A DNA stretch of 64,000 nucleotides from NCBI GenBank assembly GCA_009773805.1, contig WTXA01000002.1, positions 248,001 to 312,000 of the forward strand, given 5' to 3'. The stretch is from Fusobacteriota bacterium. Its GTDB lineage: Bacteria; Bacillota; TC1. The notes beneath the pieces were generated by a model that was not told where the DNA came from, made no database searches, and saw only the letters and a list, made by a program, of their open reading frames with translations. Below are positions 25,247 through 34,496 of the stretch, piece after piece. The stretch's first letter is position 1, and each line of letters begins with the position of its first letter. The position numbers were made by a program, and so were the translations under genes.

Positions 25247-25253
25247 CTAATTT

Positions 25254-25904
25254 CTATATATATTTAGAACCTTCTCTTATACTTAGTTTGTCCAACCTAT
25301 CTCGATACTTGTCTATTAAGCCAATGACCCAAACATCCATAGTCTTACTATAATCTCGAAGAATCCAACCAATGGCTTTATTAATAAAAATTTCTTTACT
25401 ACCTAGATTATTCACAATAATCTTTTCCAGTAATTTCGTATCAGTCATTTCCTTAAATAATAATTGATGAAGAATAGCTACACGCCTAATCCAAATGTTT
25501 TCGTCAGTACTCCATTTCAACATAATAGACTTAGCATTACTATTACTTTTTACTATCTCCCCTACTATCCTTGGAAAACCATCAACACTATCCCACCAGG
25601 ATTTTATCTTTATTAGATTATATATTCTAGACAAATCATCAATATTCAACAATTTCTTTTGTTGGTTCAAATAATCAATAGCTAAATATTGATACTCTCT
25701 GTCCTTCTGACTAAAGCACAAATTGACAAAATCCCAATCTACACTCTTACCAAGATCCCTATAAAACTTCTTATACAAGAAACTGCGCTGTGGTCTTGGA
25801 ACTCCAATGAACGAAAATTGATTTCTCATATATTTACTCATCTCAATGGCTTTATCCTGGTCCCTCAAAGAAACCAACTCATCAAACAGATTCTTATACC
25901 ACAT
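25254..25904 (-). CDS. DNA alkylation repair protein (AlkD-like)
   Basis: 216 residues of the HEAT-like AlkC/AlkD glycosylase family. Landmarks are GVPRPQRSFLYKKFYRDL, the helix pair around YQYLAIDYL, and the IWIRRVAILHQLLFKEMTD segment followed by IFINKAIGWILRDYSK, which is the most conserved part of AlkD proteins. It removes alkylated purines. The ATG has GGAGG 5 bases upstream. Confidence 0.88.
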   Translation of the reverse strand: MWYKNLFDELVSLRDQDKAIEMSKYMRNQFSFIGVPRPQRSFLYKKFYRDLGKSVDWDFVNLCFSQKDREYQYLAIDYLNQQKKLLNIDDLSRIYNLIKIKSWWDSVDGFPRIVGEIVKSNSNAKSIMLKWSTDENIWIRRVAILHQLLFKEMTDTKLLEKIIVNNLGSKEIFINKAIGWILRDYSKTMDVWVIGLIDKYRDRLDKLSIREGSKYI

Positions 25905-25945
25905 AACAACCTCCACAAAATTAAACCAGGAAAATTACATAGAAT

Positions 25946-27157
25946 TTATTTATCCAAACTACTTCCAGCAGCTATTAATTCCTTGTCTCTTATCATTATA
26001 AAGCCTTCAAATACTACAACTAAACCTGTAGCTATTAGTATCATTTCAATAGAAATAATATCAGCAAGTGGGCCAAAAACTAACATACCAAGGGGAAACA
26101 TAGAACTTGACAACATTCCAAGTACACCAAAAACCCTGCCATAATACTCTTCGCTTACAGTCTTTTGCAAAAATACTGTTGAAGCAGAATTACAAAATAT
26201 AACAGAACCTCCAATTATAAACATAATAAATAAGTATATAGAAAAGTCCACCTTGGAGCCTAATATGGTATGTAAAACACCACCAGCTAGAATAGCAGCT
26301 ATCATTGTATGTACTAAGTTTTTTAAACCACCCCACTTACCAATTACAAAACCACCTATAGTCATCCCTAAAAAGAAAGCAATTTCTAAGGCAGTCAATC
26401 GATAAAGTTCAGGCCCATATGTTCTTACAACTTGCAATGGTGTTAGAAAGGCAGCAGGGGAAACTAAAAAGAAAAATAAACCAAAATAGATAAAAAGGTT
26501 TCTTATATACTTTTTATCCCTAATATATTTAAAGCCTGCCTTAATATCATCATAATAACTACTGACTCTACCAACTCCTATAGCGTGAATTGTTGGCACC
26601 TTTATGAATAGAAGTATTGAGACTCCAACAATAGCTGTAAAGACATCAATAAAAAGAGTTGTCTCAAAAGTTGCATACGTAAGAAGAGCAGCACTTGCAA
26701 TTGGTGAAAATAAATTCATCAAAGAAGTAGCACTTCCCATATAACCATTAACTGTTAAAAGCTTGTCTTCAGGTACTATTTGTGGCAAAAGAGCATTGGT
26801 TGCTGGTGTTTGGACAGCTATCCCAACTGCTCTAATGGCCGAAATTAAAAATAGCAACCAAAATTCCTTGTATCCTGCTAAGAAAACTAGAGCCAGAATC
26901 AAGGTAGTTATTGCTATTCCTAAATCAGAAAAAATTATTAATTTTTTTCTATTGAACCTATCAGACCAGACACCTGCAAAAGGTGATAATAAAAATGTAG
27001 GTAAAAACCCTACAATAATTGATATGGTCAACATGGCTCCAGATCTAGTATTTAAGGTAATATACCAAAATATACCATACTGAACCAAAGCTGTCCCAAA
27101 TTGAGTAGTTAGCTGACTTATTACAAATAGGCTAACTTTTCTTTTCCAGTTTTCCAT
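25946..27157 (-). CDS. MFS efflux transporter (macrolide-efflux-like)
   Basis: About 403 residues with twelve membrane helices. The start MENWKRKVSLFVISQLTTQF and the loop GVWSDRFNRKKLII match the MefA/MFS_3 group. Drug specificity cannot be told. The start is placed at family-like MENW; a longer frame reaches into msrB by 29 bases. No clear ribosome site precedes either choice, so translation may be coupled to msrB. Confidence 0.85.
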   Translation of the reverse strand: MENWKRKVSLFVISQLTTQFGTALVQYGIFWYITLNTRSGAMLTISIIVGFLPTFLLSPFAGVWSDRFNRKKLIIFSDLGIAITTLILALVFLAGYKEFWLLFLISAIRAVGIAVQTPATNALLPQIVPEDKLLTVNGYMGSATSLMNLFSPIASAALLTYATFETTLFIDVFTAIVGVSILLFIKVPTIHAIGVGRVSSYYDDIKAGFKYIRDKKYIRNLFIYFGLFFFLVSPAAFLTPLQVVRTYGPELYRLTALEIAFFLGMTIGGFVIGKWGGLKNLVHTMIAAILAGGVLHTILGSKVDFSIYLFIMFIIGGSVIFCNSASTVFLQKTVSEEYYGRVFGVLGMLSSSMFPLGMLVFGPLADIISIEMILIATGLVVVFEGFIMIRDKELIAAGSSLDK

Positions 27158-27176
27158 TACTTGTATATCTCGCTTT

Positions 27177-27638
27177 TTATTTATTAAATTTAAGTGCCGT
27201 TCCATTCATGCAAAATCTAAAAAAAGTAGGAGAAGGTCCATCATCAAAAACGTGCCCTAGATGACCATTGCAACATGAACATAAAACAGCAGTTCTTGGC
27301 ATAATCAAGAAATAATCTTCCTCAAAATCCAAGGCTTCAGGTGACAAGGGAGCATAAAAACTAGGCCAACCAGTACCAGAATCAAATTTGGCCTCACTAC
27401 CAAATAGTGGCTGTCCACAAGCTGCACAATTATATATTCCCTCTTCTTTATTGTTATGTAGAGGATGACTGAAGGCTGGTTCTGTTCCATCTTCAAACAT
27501 GATCCTATATATTTCCGTAGCTAACTTGTTCTTGTACTCTTCCTTGATCCTTGAGTTACAAGAAAAATTAGGTATATTCTCTCTTGTTGCTGATGTTCTA
27601 TAGTGTTTTTTTTCCTGTTCTGTTAATTTTTTTTTCAT
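27177..27638 (-). CDS. msrB: Peptide-methionine (R)-S-oxide reductase
   Basis: 153 residues. Zinc ligands are CAACGQ and CSCCNGH, the substrate loop is GTGWPSFY, and the catalytic Cys is in RFCMNGTAL. It repairs oxidised methionine in the cytosol. It follows two Fur paralogues on the same strand, which suggests a peroxide- or metal-stress response unit. Confidence 0.94.
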   Translation of the reverse strand: MKKKLTEQEKKHYRTSATRENIPNFSCNSRIKEEYKNKLATEIYRIMFEDGTEPAFSHPLHNNKEEGIYNCAACGQPLFGSEAKFDSGTGWPSFYAPLSPEALDFEEDYFLIMPRTAVLCSCCNGHLGHVFDDGPSPTFFRFCMNGTALKFNK

Positions 27639-27672
27639 AATATCCCTCCTAATAAAAAAGCTATAAAGTTAA

Positions 27673-28089
27673 TTATAGCTTTACCTTACAATCTTCACAA
27701 ATACCCCAATAAGTTAAGAGACTACTTTGTACTTCAACTTTACTCTTATCTATATCAGCATCTAAACAATTTACTTTCACTCTATTAATATTGCCACAAT
27801 CAACGCATAGAAAATAGGCTGAATCATCGACAATATAATCAATTCTTGCTTCACCGTGTTTCCCAAAAAATCTATTTACCAATCCTGCTAGAACAAAAGC
27901 ATCAAGGGTTGCATAGATTGTAGCTTTAGAGAAAACCTTATACTCTCTATAGAGATTATCATATATTTGCTCTACACTTTGGAAGTTTTCAGTTGTGTGC
28001 AAATACTCAAGAATATCTAACCTTTGAGCTGTAGGCTTTAAGCCACTATCTTTTATTTTCGCCACTAAACTAGCTGTTAAATCATTCAT
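27673..28089 (-). CDS. Fur family regulator with altered metal site
   Basis: 138 residues: winged helix (LKPTAQRLDILEYL; FSKATIYATLDAFVLAGLV) and C-terminal domain with two structural CxxC zinc pairs (CVDCGN, CEDCK). Where its neighbour has the ligand segment NHTHF, this one reads DSAYF, so the usual His ligands of the regulatory metal site are gone. It may bind DNA constitutively or sense something else. It lies 6 bases after the other Fur gene; the two are tandem duplicates. Confidence 0.88.
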   Translation of the reverse strand: MNDLTASLVAKIKDSGLKPTAQRLDILEYLHTTENFQSVEQIYDNLYREYKVFSKATIYATLDAFVLAGLVNRFFGKHGEARIDYIVDDSAYFLCVDCGNINRVKVNCLDADIDKSKVEVQSSLLTYWGICEDCKVKL

Positions 28090-28095
28090 ACTGTA

Positions 28096-28518
28096 CTACC
28101 TTTCATCCTTGCATTTGTTACAAAGACCCTTATAGGTGGTTTCCTTGCTGGTTATTTCATAGTCAAGACTCTTTCTAGTTATATCATCATCAACATTATA
28201 GGTTTTTATTTTATCTATAAGACCACATTTTTCACATATAAAATGGGTATGATTACTTCCGCTTACATCTATTCTAGCCTCTCCATTAAGTCCATAAAAC
28301 TTTGATACTATACCTTTTTCCACAAAAATCTCTAATGTGGAATGGATAGTAGCTTTGGAAAAGACTTTATAGTTTTCCAATAAACTATTAAATATGGTGT
28401 CAATACTTTGGTAATTTTTATTTGAATAAAGAAATTCCAAAGTCTCTACTCTTTGAGCAGTAGGCTTCAGGCCAACTTTTCTAATAACATCAACTGCTTT
28501 TTTAGTTAAATCAGACAT
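28096..28518 (-). CDS. Fur family regulator (PerR/Fur-like)
   Basis: 140 residues with the Fur winged helix, the ARIDVSGSNHTHF ligand segment (Asp and two His) and two CxxC zinc pairs (CEKCGL, CNKCK). Whether it is a PerR-, Fur- or Zur-type sensor cannot be decided; the PerR His in HPTADDIY is replaced (YQSIDTIF). First gene of a likely fur-fur-msrB unit. Confidence 0.88.
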   Translation of the reverse strand: MSDLTKKAVDVIRKVGLKPTAQRVETLEFLYSNKNYQSIDTIFNSLLENYKVFSKATIHSTLEIFVEKGIVSKFYGLNGEARIDVSGSNHTHFICEKCGLIDKIKTYNVDDDITRKSLDYEITSKETTYKGLCNKCKDER

Positions 28519-28639
28519 GGTGTCACTTCTTTCCTATACTCAAATATTATAAACAAAACAAGATTAAACTTATTATTTAAATCGAAATAAACAAAACAAA
28601 TATACTATGTATCTTTAATATACCTTATTTATAATAAAA

Positions 28640-28668
28640 ATCAAGGGAGCCTTTAAAACTCCCTTGAT
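28640..28668 (-). terminator. Terminator of the P-type ATPase/TrkA operon
   Basis: Stem ATCAAGGGAG / CTCCCTTGAT followed by TTTTTATTAT on the minus strand. Confidence 0.82.
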
Positions 28669-28687
28669 AATTTATGCTAATGTCCAA

Positions 28688-28942
28688 TTATTTTCCCTTA
28701 ATGAGGTTAATTAAAGTCAATAAAACGATAGATCCAAAAATGGCAACTAGTAGGGATTGAAAGCTAAATGTTAAGTCAACAGGGTTACCTGATATCAGAT
28801 TAACAATAAACCCACCAATTAAAGCTCCAATTATACCTACCACTATATTACCTATAAGACCAAGAGACTTATTTCTGCCAGCAATCATGCTAGCAATCCA
28901 GCCTGCTAATCCCCCAATTACTATCCACGCTAAAATTCCCAT
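28688..28942 (-). CDS. GlsB/YeaQ/YmgE family membrane protein
   Basis: 84 residues with three membrane helices and the Gly-rich start ILAWIVIGGLAGWIASMIAG of the transglycosylase-associated family. These are small stress-induced membrane proteins with no firm biochemical role. It is last in the P-type ATPase operon, 11 bases after a TrkA-type gene. Confidence 0.9.
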   Translation of the reverse strand: MGILAWIVIGGLAGWIASMIAGRNKSLGLIGNIVVGIIGALIGGFIVNLISGNPVDLTFSFQSLLVAIFGSIVLLTLINLIKGK

Positions 28943-28953
28943 AATAATCTCCT

Positions 28954-29628
28954 TTATTTTAATTTATCTAGTTCAAATGATAATTCATCAACCAAATCAG
29001 TCTGACATACAATAATCACCTTGTCATCAACCATTATTACTTTATCTACTGTAGGGTCGATTATCTTCCCGTCTCTGATGATTACAGCAACTAGTGAATC
29101 TTCAGGCATGTTATCGTTAAGCTCTCCTACTTTCATTCCAATAACATTTAAACCATCCTTGACGATTTTTTCAACAACTGTAAAATTACCTCTGTCAATT
29201 TCCATCAAGGTTATTAAATCACCTACAGAAACTTCTTCTTGAACTAAACGAGCTATTAATTCAGCTTGATTTAAGGCTATATCAACACCCATTTGAGGTG
29301 TATAAAGCCAGGCATTCTTAGGGTTATTCACTCTAGCTACAACACGATTTACTCCATATTCCATTCTTGCAAGTGTAGACACCACCAAGTTAGTTTCATC
29401 TTCTCCAGTTACTGCAGCCACAACATCGGCCTCTTCAATACCAGCTTCTTCTAAAACTTTAGGATCAGAGCCATTTCCCATTACTATTCTAGCATTCGGT
29501 TGTTCAGTTCTTACCATATCGTACTTTTTATTTCTATTTTCTATAATTGTAATATCATTACTCTCTTTTTGCAGTAAGGTTGCCAAGTATGAACCTACTT
29601 GTCCTCCACCAATAATTATTACTTTCAT
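28954..29628 (-). CDS. TrkA-type potassium regulatory protein (RCK) 2
   Basis: 224 residues: RCK_N Rossmann domain (MKVIIIGGGQVGSYLATLLQ) then an RCK_C ligand domain (GMKVGELNDNMPEDSLVAVIIRDG). Such proteins gate Trk/Ktr potassium channels in response to nucleotides. No TrkH/KtrB membrane subunit is in the window. The upstream neighbours are a paralogue and a P-type ATPase. Confidence 0.9.
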   Translation of the reverse strand: MKVIIIGGGQVGSYLATLLQKESNDITIIENRNKKYDMVRTEQPNARIVMGNGSDPKVLEEAGIEEADVVAAVTGEDETNLVVSTLARMEYGVNRVVARVNNPKNAWLYTPQMGVDIALNQAELIARLVQEEVSVGDLITLMEIDRGNFTVVEKIVKDGLNVIGMKVGELNDNMPEDSLVAVIIRDGKIIDPTVDKVIMVDDKVIIVCQTDLVDELSFELDKLK

Positions 29629-29631
29629 TAT

Positions 29632-30297
29632 TTAACTCCTCCTTCCATCTACTATTCCAAGGAGGCTTTTCAGCTTACTATTGGAATTTGTTTCAACACT
29701 TACATAAACTAGATCACCATTTCTCATTATAGTTTCTTCTGTTGGTATGATGGTCTCGTTATTTCTTGTAAGAGCAATAACCTTAACCTCACCTTGAGCA
29801 TTTAACTCTCTAACTTTATGTCCCTCTAATACCATTGGTAAGTCAATAACTTTAATATCTACTCTACCTTCACCAATTGAATAAACGGTATGCAAAGCCG
29901 AAAAAGCAAGTATATCAATAGCTCTTTTAATTCCCCATTCTATAGGAGAAACAACTTGAATACCAAGTTTCTTATATATATTGGCTTTATGATTATCTGT
30001 TAAGCCTGCTACAACTTTAGGAACTTTAAATATCTCTCTACTCATTCTGGCTATTACTGCATTTGCTTCATCATTAGAGGTAAGCGCTGCAATCGCATCC
30101 GCTCTTTCAATTCCTGCTTCAATTAATATATCTCTATCGAAGCCTATACCTTGGATAGCTTTACCTTTAAAGTTTTTTCCAAGTCTAAATAAGGAATTAC
30201 TATCAGAGTCGATTACTGTTATATCATGACCTGCTAAGCTTAGTTCTAGGGCTAGTCCACTACCCATCCTGCCACTTCCTACTATAATAATTTTCAT
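29632..30297 (-). CDS. TrkA-type potassium regulatory protein (RCK) 1
   Basis: 221 residues with the same two-domain plan (MKIIIVGSGRMGSGLALELS; C-terminal VLEGHKVRELNAQGEVKVIALTRN). It follows the pump gene by 5 bases and precedes its paralogue by 3. Two RCK proteins encoded together could form a hetero-octameric ring. Link to the pump is from gene order only. Confidence 0.9.
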   Translation of the reverse strand: MKIIIVGSGRMGSGLALELSLAGHDITVIDSDSNSLFRLGKNFKGKAIQGIGFDRDILIEAGIERADAIAALTSNDEANAVIARMSREIFKVPKVVAGLTDNHKANIYKKLGIQVVSPIEWGIKRAIDILAFSALHTVYSIGEGRVDIKVIDLPMVLEGHKVRELNAQGEVKVIALTRNNETIIPTEETIMRNGDLVYVSVETNSNSKLKSLLGIVDGRRS

Positions 30298-30302
30298 TCT
30301 AC

Positions 30303-33110
30303 TTACCTCCTTGCGTTCTCTATAACCATATTGAATTTTTTCTTATCTCTACTTCTTAAAATCATTTTTCTTATTTCGTCAAGTATTAGAATTAATGGTG
30401 CCCATATTAATAGGAAGCCCCATTCAATTATACCAATTGGTGCTGTGTTGAACACATTGTTGAAAAATGGAACATAAAGTATAATCGCTAGTAGCGCCAA
30501 TTCAACAACTATACCAATAATAATTAGACGATTTGTAAAGAATCCTTTTTTAAGAATGGACATTCTATCAGTTCTACTAGCAAATACATTACCTACTTGA
30601 ACTAATACAATTGCACCAAAGGTCATAGCAGTAGCCATGGCATAGACATTGCCATCTAGTTCCATTGGCCCACCTCTCCATCCATACATCCAATAAAGGA
30701 AGAAGAATGATGCCATAGCTGCAAATGCTTCAATAGGTCCATACCATAAGAAAGCCTTAATTCTAAGTTCTTTATTTAATAATCTTTCATTCCTAGCCCT
30801 TGGTGGTTTTGACATAATACCAGCTTCAGGTGCCTCAGCTCCAAGACCCATAGCAGGAACCATGTCGGTACCAAGGTCAATAGCTAGCACTTGCATTATT
30901 GTTAGTGGTAACGGTATTGCACCTTTTGATAATAGATAAAATACCATTGGTACTGCTTCAGGAACATTACTTGTAAAGATATACATAGCAAACTTCCTAA
31001 TATTATTATATACTGTTCTGCCTTCTTCTACAGCATTTACTATAGATGCAAAGTTATCATCTGTTAAAATCATATCTGCTGCTTCTTTGGCAACGTCTGT
31101 TCCAGTCATACCCATAGCTACACCAATATCAGCTTTTTTAAGTGCTGGCGAGTCGTTTACACCGTCTCCAGTAACTGCCACAACCTCATCCATTTCTTGT
31201 AGGTTGGTTACGACTCTTAGTTTTTGTTCTGGTGCAACTCTGGCGAAGATGATCTCGTCTTTTAGAGCAATTTTTAAATCTTCATCACTAATAGTCTCTA
31301 ATTCTATTCCAGTGATGATTCTTGGTTTATCACTTTCTACTATGCCTATTTTTTTCGCGATACTTTCCGCTGTTAAACCATAGTCACCTGTAATCATTAT
31401 GATCCTAATTCCTGCGTGACGGCATTTAGCTACAGCCTCTGCCACTTCTACCCTAGGAGGGTCTACCATGGCCACTAGACCTAGAAATATAAGGTCCTCC
31501 TCTATGTTTTCAAAGGTATAGTCACTCATACTTTTTGGTAGATTCAATTCTTTAGTTAACTTTCTTACTGCTACCCCTAATACTCTAAGACCATTTCTAG
31601 CATAATTGTCATTAACTTCCATAATTTCTTTGAATAATTCTTCAGTCATTGGTTGATCTTGACCATCTATTCTTATCCATTTGGAAATTTCCAAAACTTC
31701 TTTAGGAGCACCTTTTGTATAACTAATTCTATCACCTCTAAGCTGGTGAATAGTACTCATACGTTTTCTACTTGAATCAAAAGGTATTTCTCTTAGTCTT
31801 GGAATATTAGTATTTTCCTTTTCTAAATCAATACCATATTTACCTGCAGCAACTAATAGACAGGCTTCCGTAGGGTCACCAAGAACTACCCATTTTTTTA
31901 TTTCATCGTTTGGTGGCAATAGTCTAGCGTTACTACATAAAGCTGCTGCTGTTAGTAGTTCCTTTAAATCTCTATTGTCTTTTTCAACTATCTTGTCATG
32001 TTCTACAATATTACCATCTGCTGCATAACCTACTCCAGTAACACTCAAATTTCGTCCATTGAAGTAGATGTTACTTACTGTCATTTCATTTTGAGTTAAG
32101 GTTCCTGTCTTATCAGTACAGATAACTGTTGTACAACCTAATGTTTCTACAGCAGATAATCTTTTAATAAGAGCATTCCTCTTGGCCATTCTTTGTACTC
32201 CCATAGCCAGAGATAAAGTAACAGTTGGTAATAATCCTTCTGGTACGAAGGCAACAATCATACCCATTGAAAATACTATAGCTAGTGGTAAATCTGTACC
32301 AACTAGAAAAATTGATAGAAGGAAAAATATAAATCCTACACTCATGGCCATGAAAGATACTGTTCTAGTTACTTTACCCATTTCTTTTTGAAGTGGGCTT
32401 TGTTCTTCTTTCATGTTCTGGGTTAGACCTGCTATTTTACCAAATTCTGTTTTCATACCCGTAGCGTAAACAACTGCTTTACCTGTTCCTGCAGATACTG
32501 TTGTTCCTGCAAAGATCATATTTTTTTGTTCCGCTTTAGTTATATCGTCATTATGTATTTCAATATTTGATTTACGTATAGGGTTTGATTCCCCAGTCAA
32601 GGTTGACTGGTTGACTCTTAGGTCATTATCATCTACTAGTCTTGCATCAGCAGAGATTAAATCTCCCTCAGCTAGTATCATAACATCTCCTGGCACTAAT
32701 TCTTCAGCTAACACTTTATTAGCCTGGCCATTTCTTATGACATGTGCATAAGTTGGCAATAGTTTTTTTAGAGCCTCAGTTGCTTTTCCTGCTCTGTGTT
32801 CTTGCCAAAAGCTAAACCCTCCATTGATGATGTTAACCATCCAAATAGCTATTGCTAGCTCTGGGAGGTCACCAAATATAGCTACAACACCACCAACCCA
32901 TAACAAAATAGCCATCAAGTGAGTAAAATTGGCTAAAAGTTTGAAAATTGCTGGTTTGCCTTTTTTCTCGGATATGGCATTCATGCCGTATTCCTTTTGT
33001 CTGTTGACTGCTTCCTCTGATGTGAGTCCTTGAGTTGTAGTCCCTAAAGCTTGGTATACATCATTTGCATGTAGTTTTTCCAAATGCTTTAACGATTCTT
33101 CATTTTCCAC
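30303..33110 (-). CDS. P-type cation ATPase, Na,K-ATPase-like (type IIC)
   Basis: 935 residues. N-terminal cation-ATPase domain, the TGES loop (172-175), the phosphorylated Asp333 in DKTGTLTQ and TGDGVNDS (647-654) are complete. The transport site resembles Na,K-ATPase more than SERCA: VPEGLL in helix 4 (289-294), SNVPE in helix 5 (714-718) and IDLGTDMVPA in helix 6 (744-753); the Asp pair in the last is a mark of type IIC pumps. With two TrkA-type genes downstream, a Na+ or K+ role is likelier than Ca2+. No beta subunit gene is seen. Start is a GTG. Confidence 0.9.
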   Translation of the reverse strand: MENEESLKHLEKLHANDVYQALGTTTQGLTSEEAVNRQKEYGMNAISEKKGKPAIFKLLANFTHLMAILLWVGGVVAIFGDLPELAIAIWMVNIINGGFSFWQEHRAGKATEALKKLLPTYAHVIRNGQANKVLAEELVPGDVMILAEGDLISADARLVDDNDLRVNQSTLTGESNPIRKSNIEIHNDDITKAEQKNMIFAGTTVSAGTGKAVVYATGMKTEFGKIAGLTQNMKEEQSPLQKEMGKVTRTVSFMAMSVGFIFFLLSIFLVGTDLPLAIVFSMGMIVAFVPEGLLPTVTLSLAMGVQRMAKRNALIKRLSAVETLGCTTVICTDKTGTLTQNEMTVSNIYFNGRNLSVTGVGYAADGNIVEHDKIVEKDNRDLKELLTAAALCSNARLLPPNDEIKKWVVLGDPTEACLLVAAGKYGIDLEKENTNIPRLREIPFDSSRKRMSTIHQLRGDRISYTKGAPKEVLEISKWIRIDGQDQPMTEELFKEIMEVNDNYARNGLRVLGVAVRKLTKELNLPKSMSDYTFENIEEDLIFLGLVAMVDPPRVEVAEAVAKCRHAGIRIIMITGDYGLTAESIAKKIGIVESDKPRIITGIELETISDEDLKIALKDEIIFARVAPEQKLRVVTNLQEMDEVVAVTGDGVNDSPALKKADIGVAMGMTGTDVAKEAADMILTDDNFASIVNAVEEGRTVYNNIRKFAMYIFTSNVPEAVPMVFYLLSKGAIPLPLTIMQVLAIDLGTDMVPAMGLGAEAPEAGIMSKPPRARNERLLNKELRIKAFLWYGPIEAFAAMASFFFLYWMYGWRGGPMELDGNVYAMATAMTFGAIVLVQVGNVFASRTDRMSILKKGFFTNRLIIIGIVVELALLAIILYVPFFNNVFNTAPIGIIEWGFLLIWAPLILILDEIRKMILRSRDKKKFNMVIENARR

Positions 33111-33144
33111 TTATATCATCTCTTTTCTTTGTAATTGCATTTTA

Positions 33145-33172
33145 ATATTACTCTCTTTAATTTGAATGTCAA
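33145..33172 (-). promoter_or_regulatory. Promoter of the P-type ATPase operon
   Basis: TTGACA (33167-33172), 16 bases, TAATAT (33145-33150) on the minus strand. The leader is only about 30 bases, so no potassium or c-di-AMP riboswitch fits here. Confidence 0.65.
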
Positions 33173-33247
33173 TATATATTTTGAGATTAAGAATGATTCC
33201 TTTCAGTACAAAAAAAATTTCAACCCCTTTTATCTAAAAACGAAAGA

Positions 33248-33275
33248 AAATGAGGCAACTAAATTTGCCTCATTT
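33248..33275 (-). terminator. Terminator of the flavodiiron gene
   Basis: Stem AAATGAGGCA / TGCCTCATTT with a T-rich tract on the minus strand. Confidence 0.82.
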
Positions 33276-33288
33276 CATTACTATTTAA

Positions 33289-34464
33289 TTATTCCAATAT
33301 ACTTTTTGCCAACTGCACTCCAAGATCGTAGGAGTCTTTCAAGGCAGCTTCATTGGGTTTAAGCTTGGTTTTGTAGCTACCTATTACTTCATAACCTAAT
33401 TGGGTCAGTCTTTCGGTCATATGTTTTGTAGCTTCACCACTCCAGCCAAAGGAACCAAAAACAACTGCTTTCTTGCCCCTAACTATATAGGTACATACTT
33501 TACCAAATATGTTAGAAAATGGTTCAAGTACATCTCTATTGATAGTGGCTGAACCTACAGCTATTGCTTCAGCTTCTTCAATTTTCTTAACTAAATCAAT
33601 TGTTTCATCAGAAAGGTCAATCAATTCAGCAGCCACACCAGTATCTTTGACCCCTCTATAAACTTCCTCTGCCATAGATTTGGTATATCCATAGCAGCTT
33701 AAATAACCTACTAGTACCTTTTTTTCTCTTTTTTCTTCAGTTGACCATTTCCTATAGATTGCTTTTGTATTTGCAAAATCTTCTCTATGAATAGGTCCAT
33801 GAGAAGGACATATAATATCAACTTCCCAGTCTTCAATTTTATCCATTGCCTCTAAGGCGAATTTTTTGAAAGGTCGCATAATGGCATCAAAATAGAACTT
33901 TCTATTTTCCCACATGTCATCTTCACTAATTCTATAGTCAACTGTATCTTCACCATAATGACTTCCAAAAAAATCACAAGGAAAAAGCACTTTTTCTGCT
34001 TTTAGATAGGTGAACATTGTCTCTGGCCAGTGAAGATATGGTGCATTGACAAATTCGAGACTAACATCTCCAAGGTCCAGGCTATCGCCAGTTCCTACTA
34101 TAATATAGTCTAGTTGCTTATTAACCAGTTCATTGACCAACATCGATGCAGGTCTACTGCATACTACTTTAGCATTGATTGCTTTTTCCAAAACTTTTTG
34201 TAAGGAGCCACTATGGTCTGGTTCTGCATGGTTTAGTACTATATAGTCAATTTTGTCGAAAGTTGTTAATTCTTCAATATTCTTTAGATATTCTTCTAAA
34301 AAAGTATCTTTAACTGTATCAATAATTACTGTTTTTTCACTACCTTTTACTAGGTAGGAATTATATGTTGTTCCATATTTGGTATCAAAGACAATATCGA
34401 ACTTTCTTAATTTCTCATCTTGCACTCCAATATATGTAACTCTATCTGTGATTTTCTTGATCAA
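33289..34464 (-). CDS. A-type flavoprotein (flavodiiron protein, FprA)
   Basis: About 391 residues: metallo-beta-lactamase-like diiron domain with the ligand motif HAEPDHSG and further ligands in the HWPETMF and CPSHGPIH segments, then a C-terminal flavodoxin domain (YLSCYGYTKSMAEEVY; GSATINRDVLEPF). It reduces O2 or NO to harmless products in anaerobes. I prefer a TTG start (34462-34464) with AAGGGAG 10 bases upstream, which fits the family N-terminus; an ATG at 34506 would add 14 residues and overlap the nuclease gene. Confidence 0.92.
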   Translation of the reverse strand: MIKKITDRVTYIGVQDEKLRKFDIVFDTKYGTTYNSYLVKGSEKTVIIDTVKDTFLEEYLKNIEELTTFDKIDYIVLNHAEPDHSGSLQKVLEKAINAKVVCSRPASMLVNELVNKQLDYIIVGTGDSLDLGDVSLEFVNAPYLHWPETMFTYLKAEKVLFPCDFFGSHYGEDTVDYRISEDDMWENRKFYFDAIMRPFKKFALEAMDKIEDWEVDIICPSHGPIHREDFANTKAIYRKWSTEEKREKKVLVGYLSCYGYTKSMAEEVYRGVKDTGVAAELIDLSDETIDLVKKIEEAEAIAVGSATINRDVLEPFSNIFGKVCTYIVRGKKAVVFGSFGWSGEATKHMTERLTQLGYEVIGSYKTKLKPNEAALKDSYDLGVQLAKSILE

Positions 34465-34496
34465 TACTTCCACTCTCCCTTGTATTAATATTTTTT

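Noticed and set aside
33111-33290. c-di-AMP or potassium-related riboswitch upstream of the P-type ATPase
   Set aside because: The promoter leaves only about 30 bases of leader, too short for any such element.
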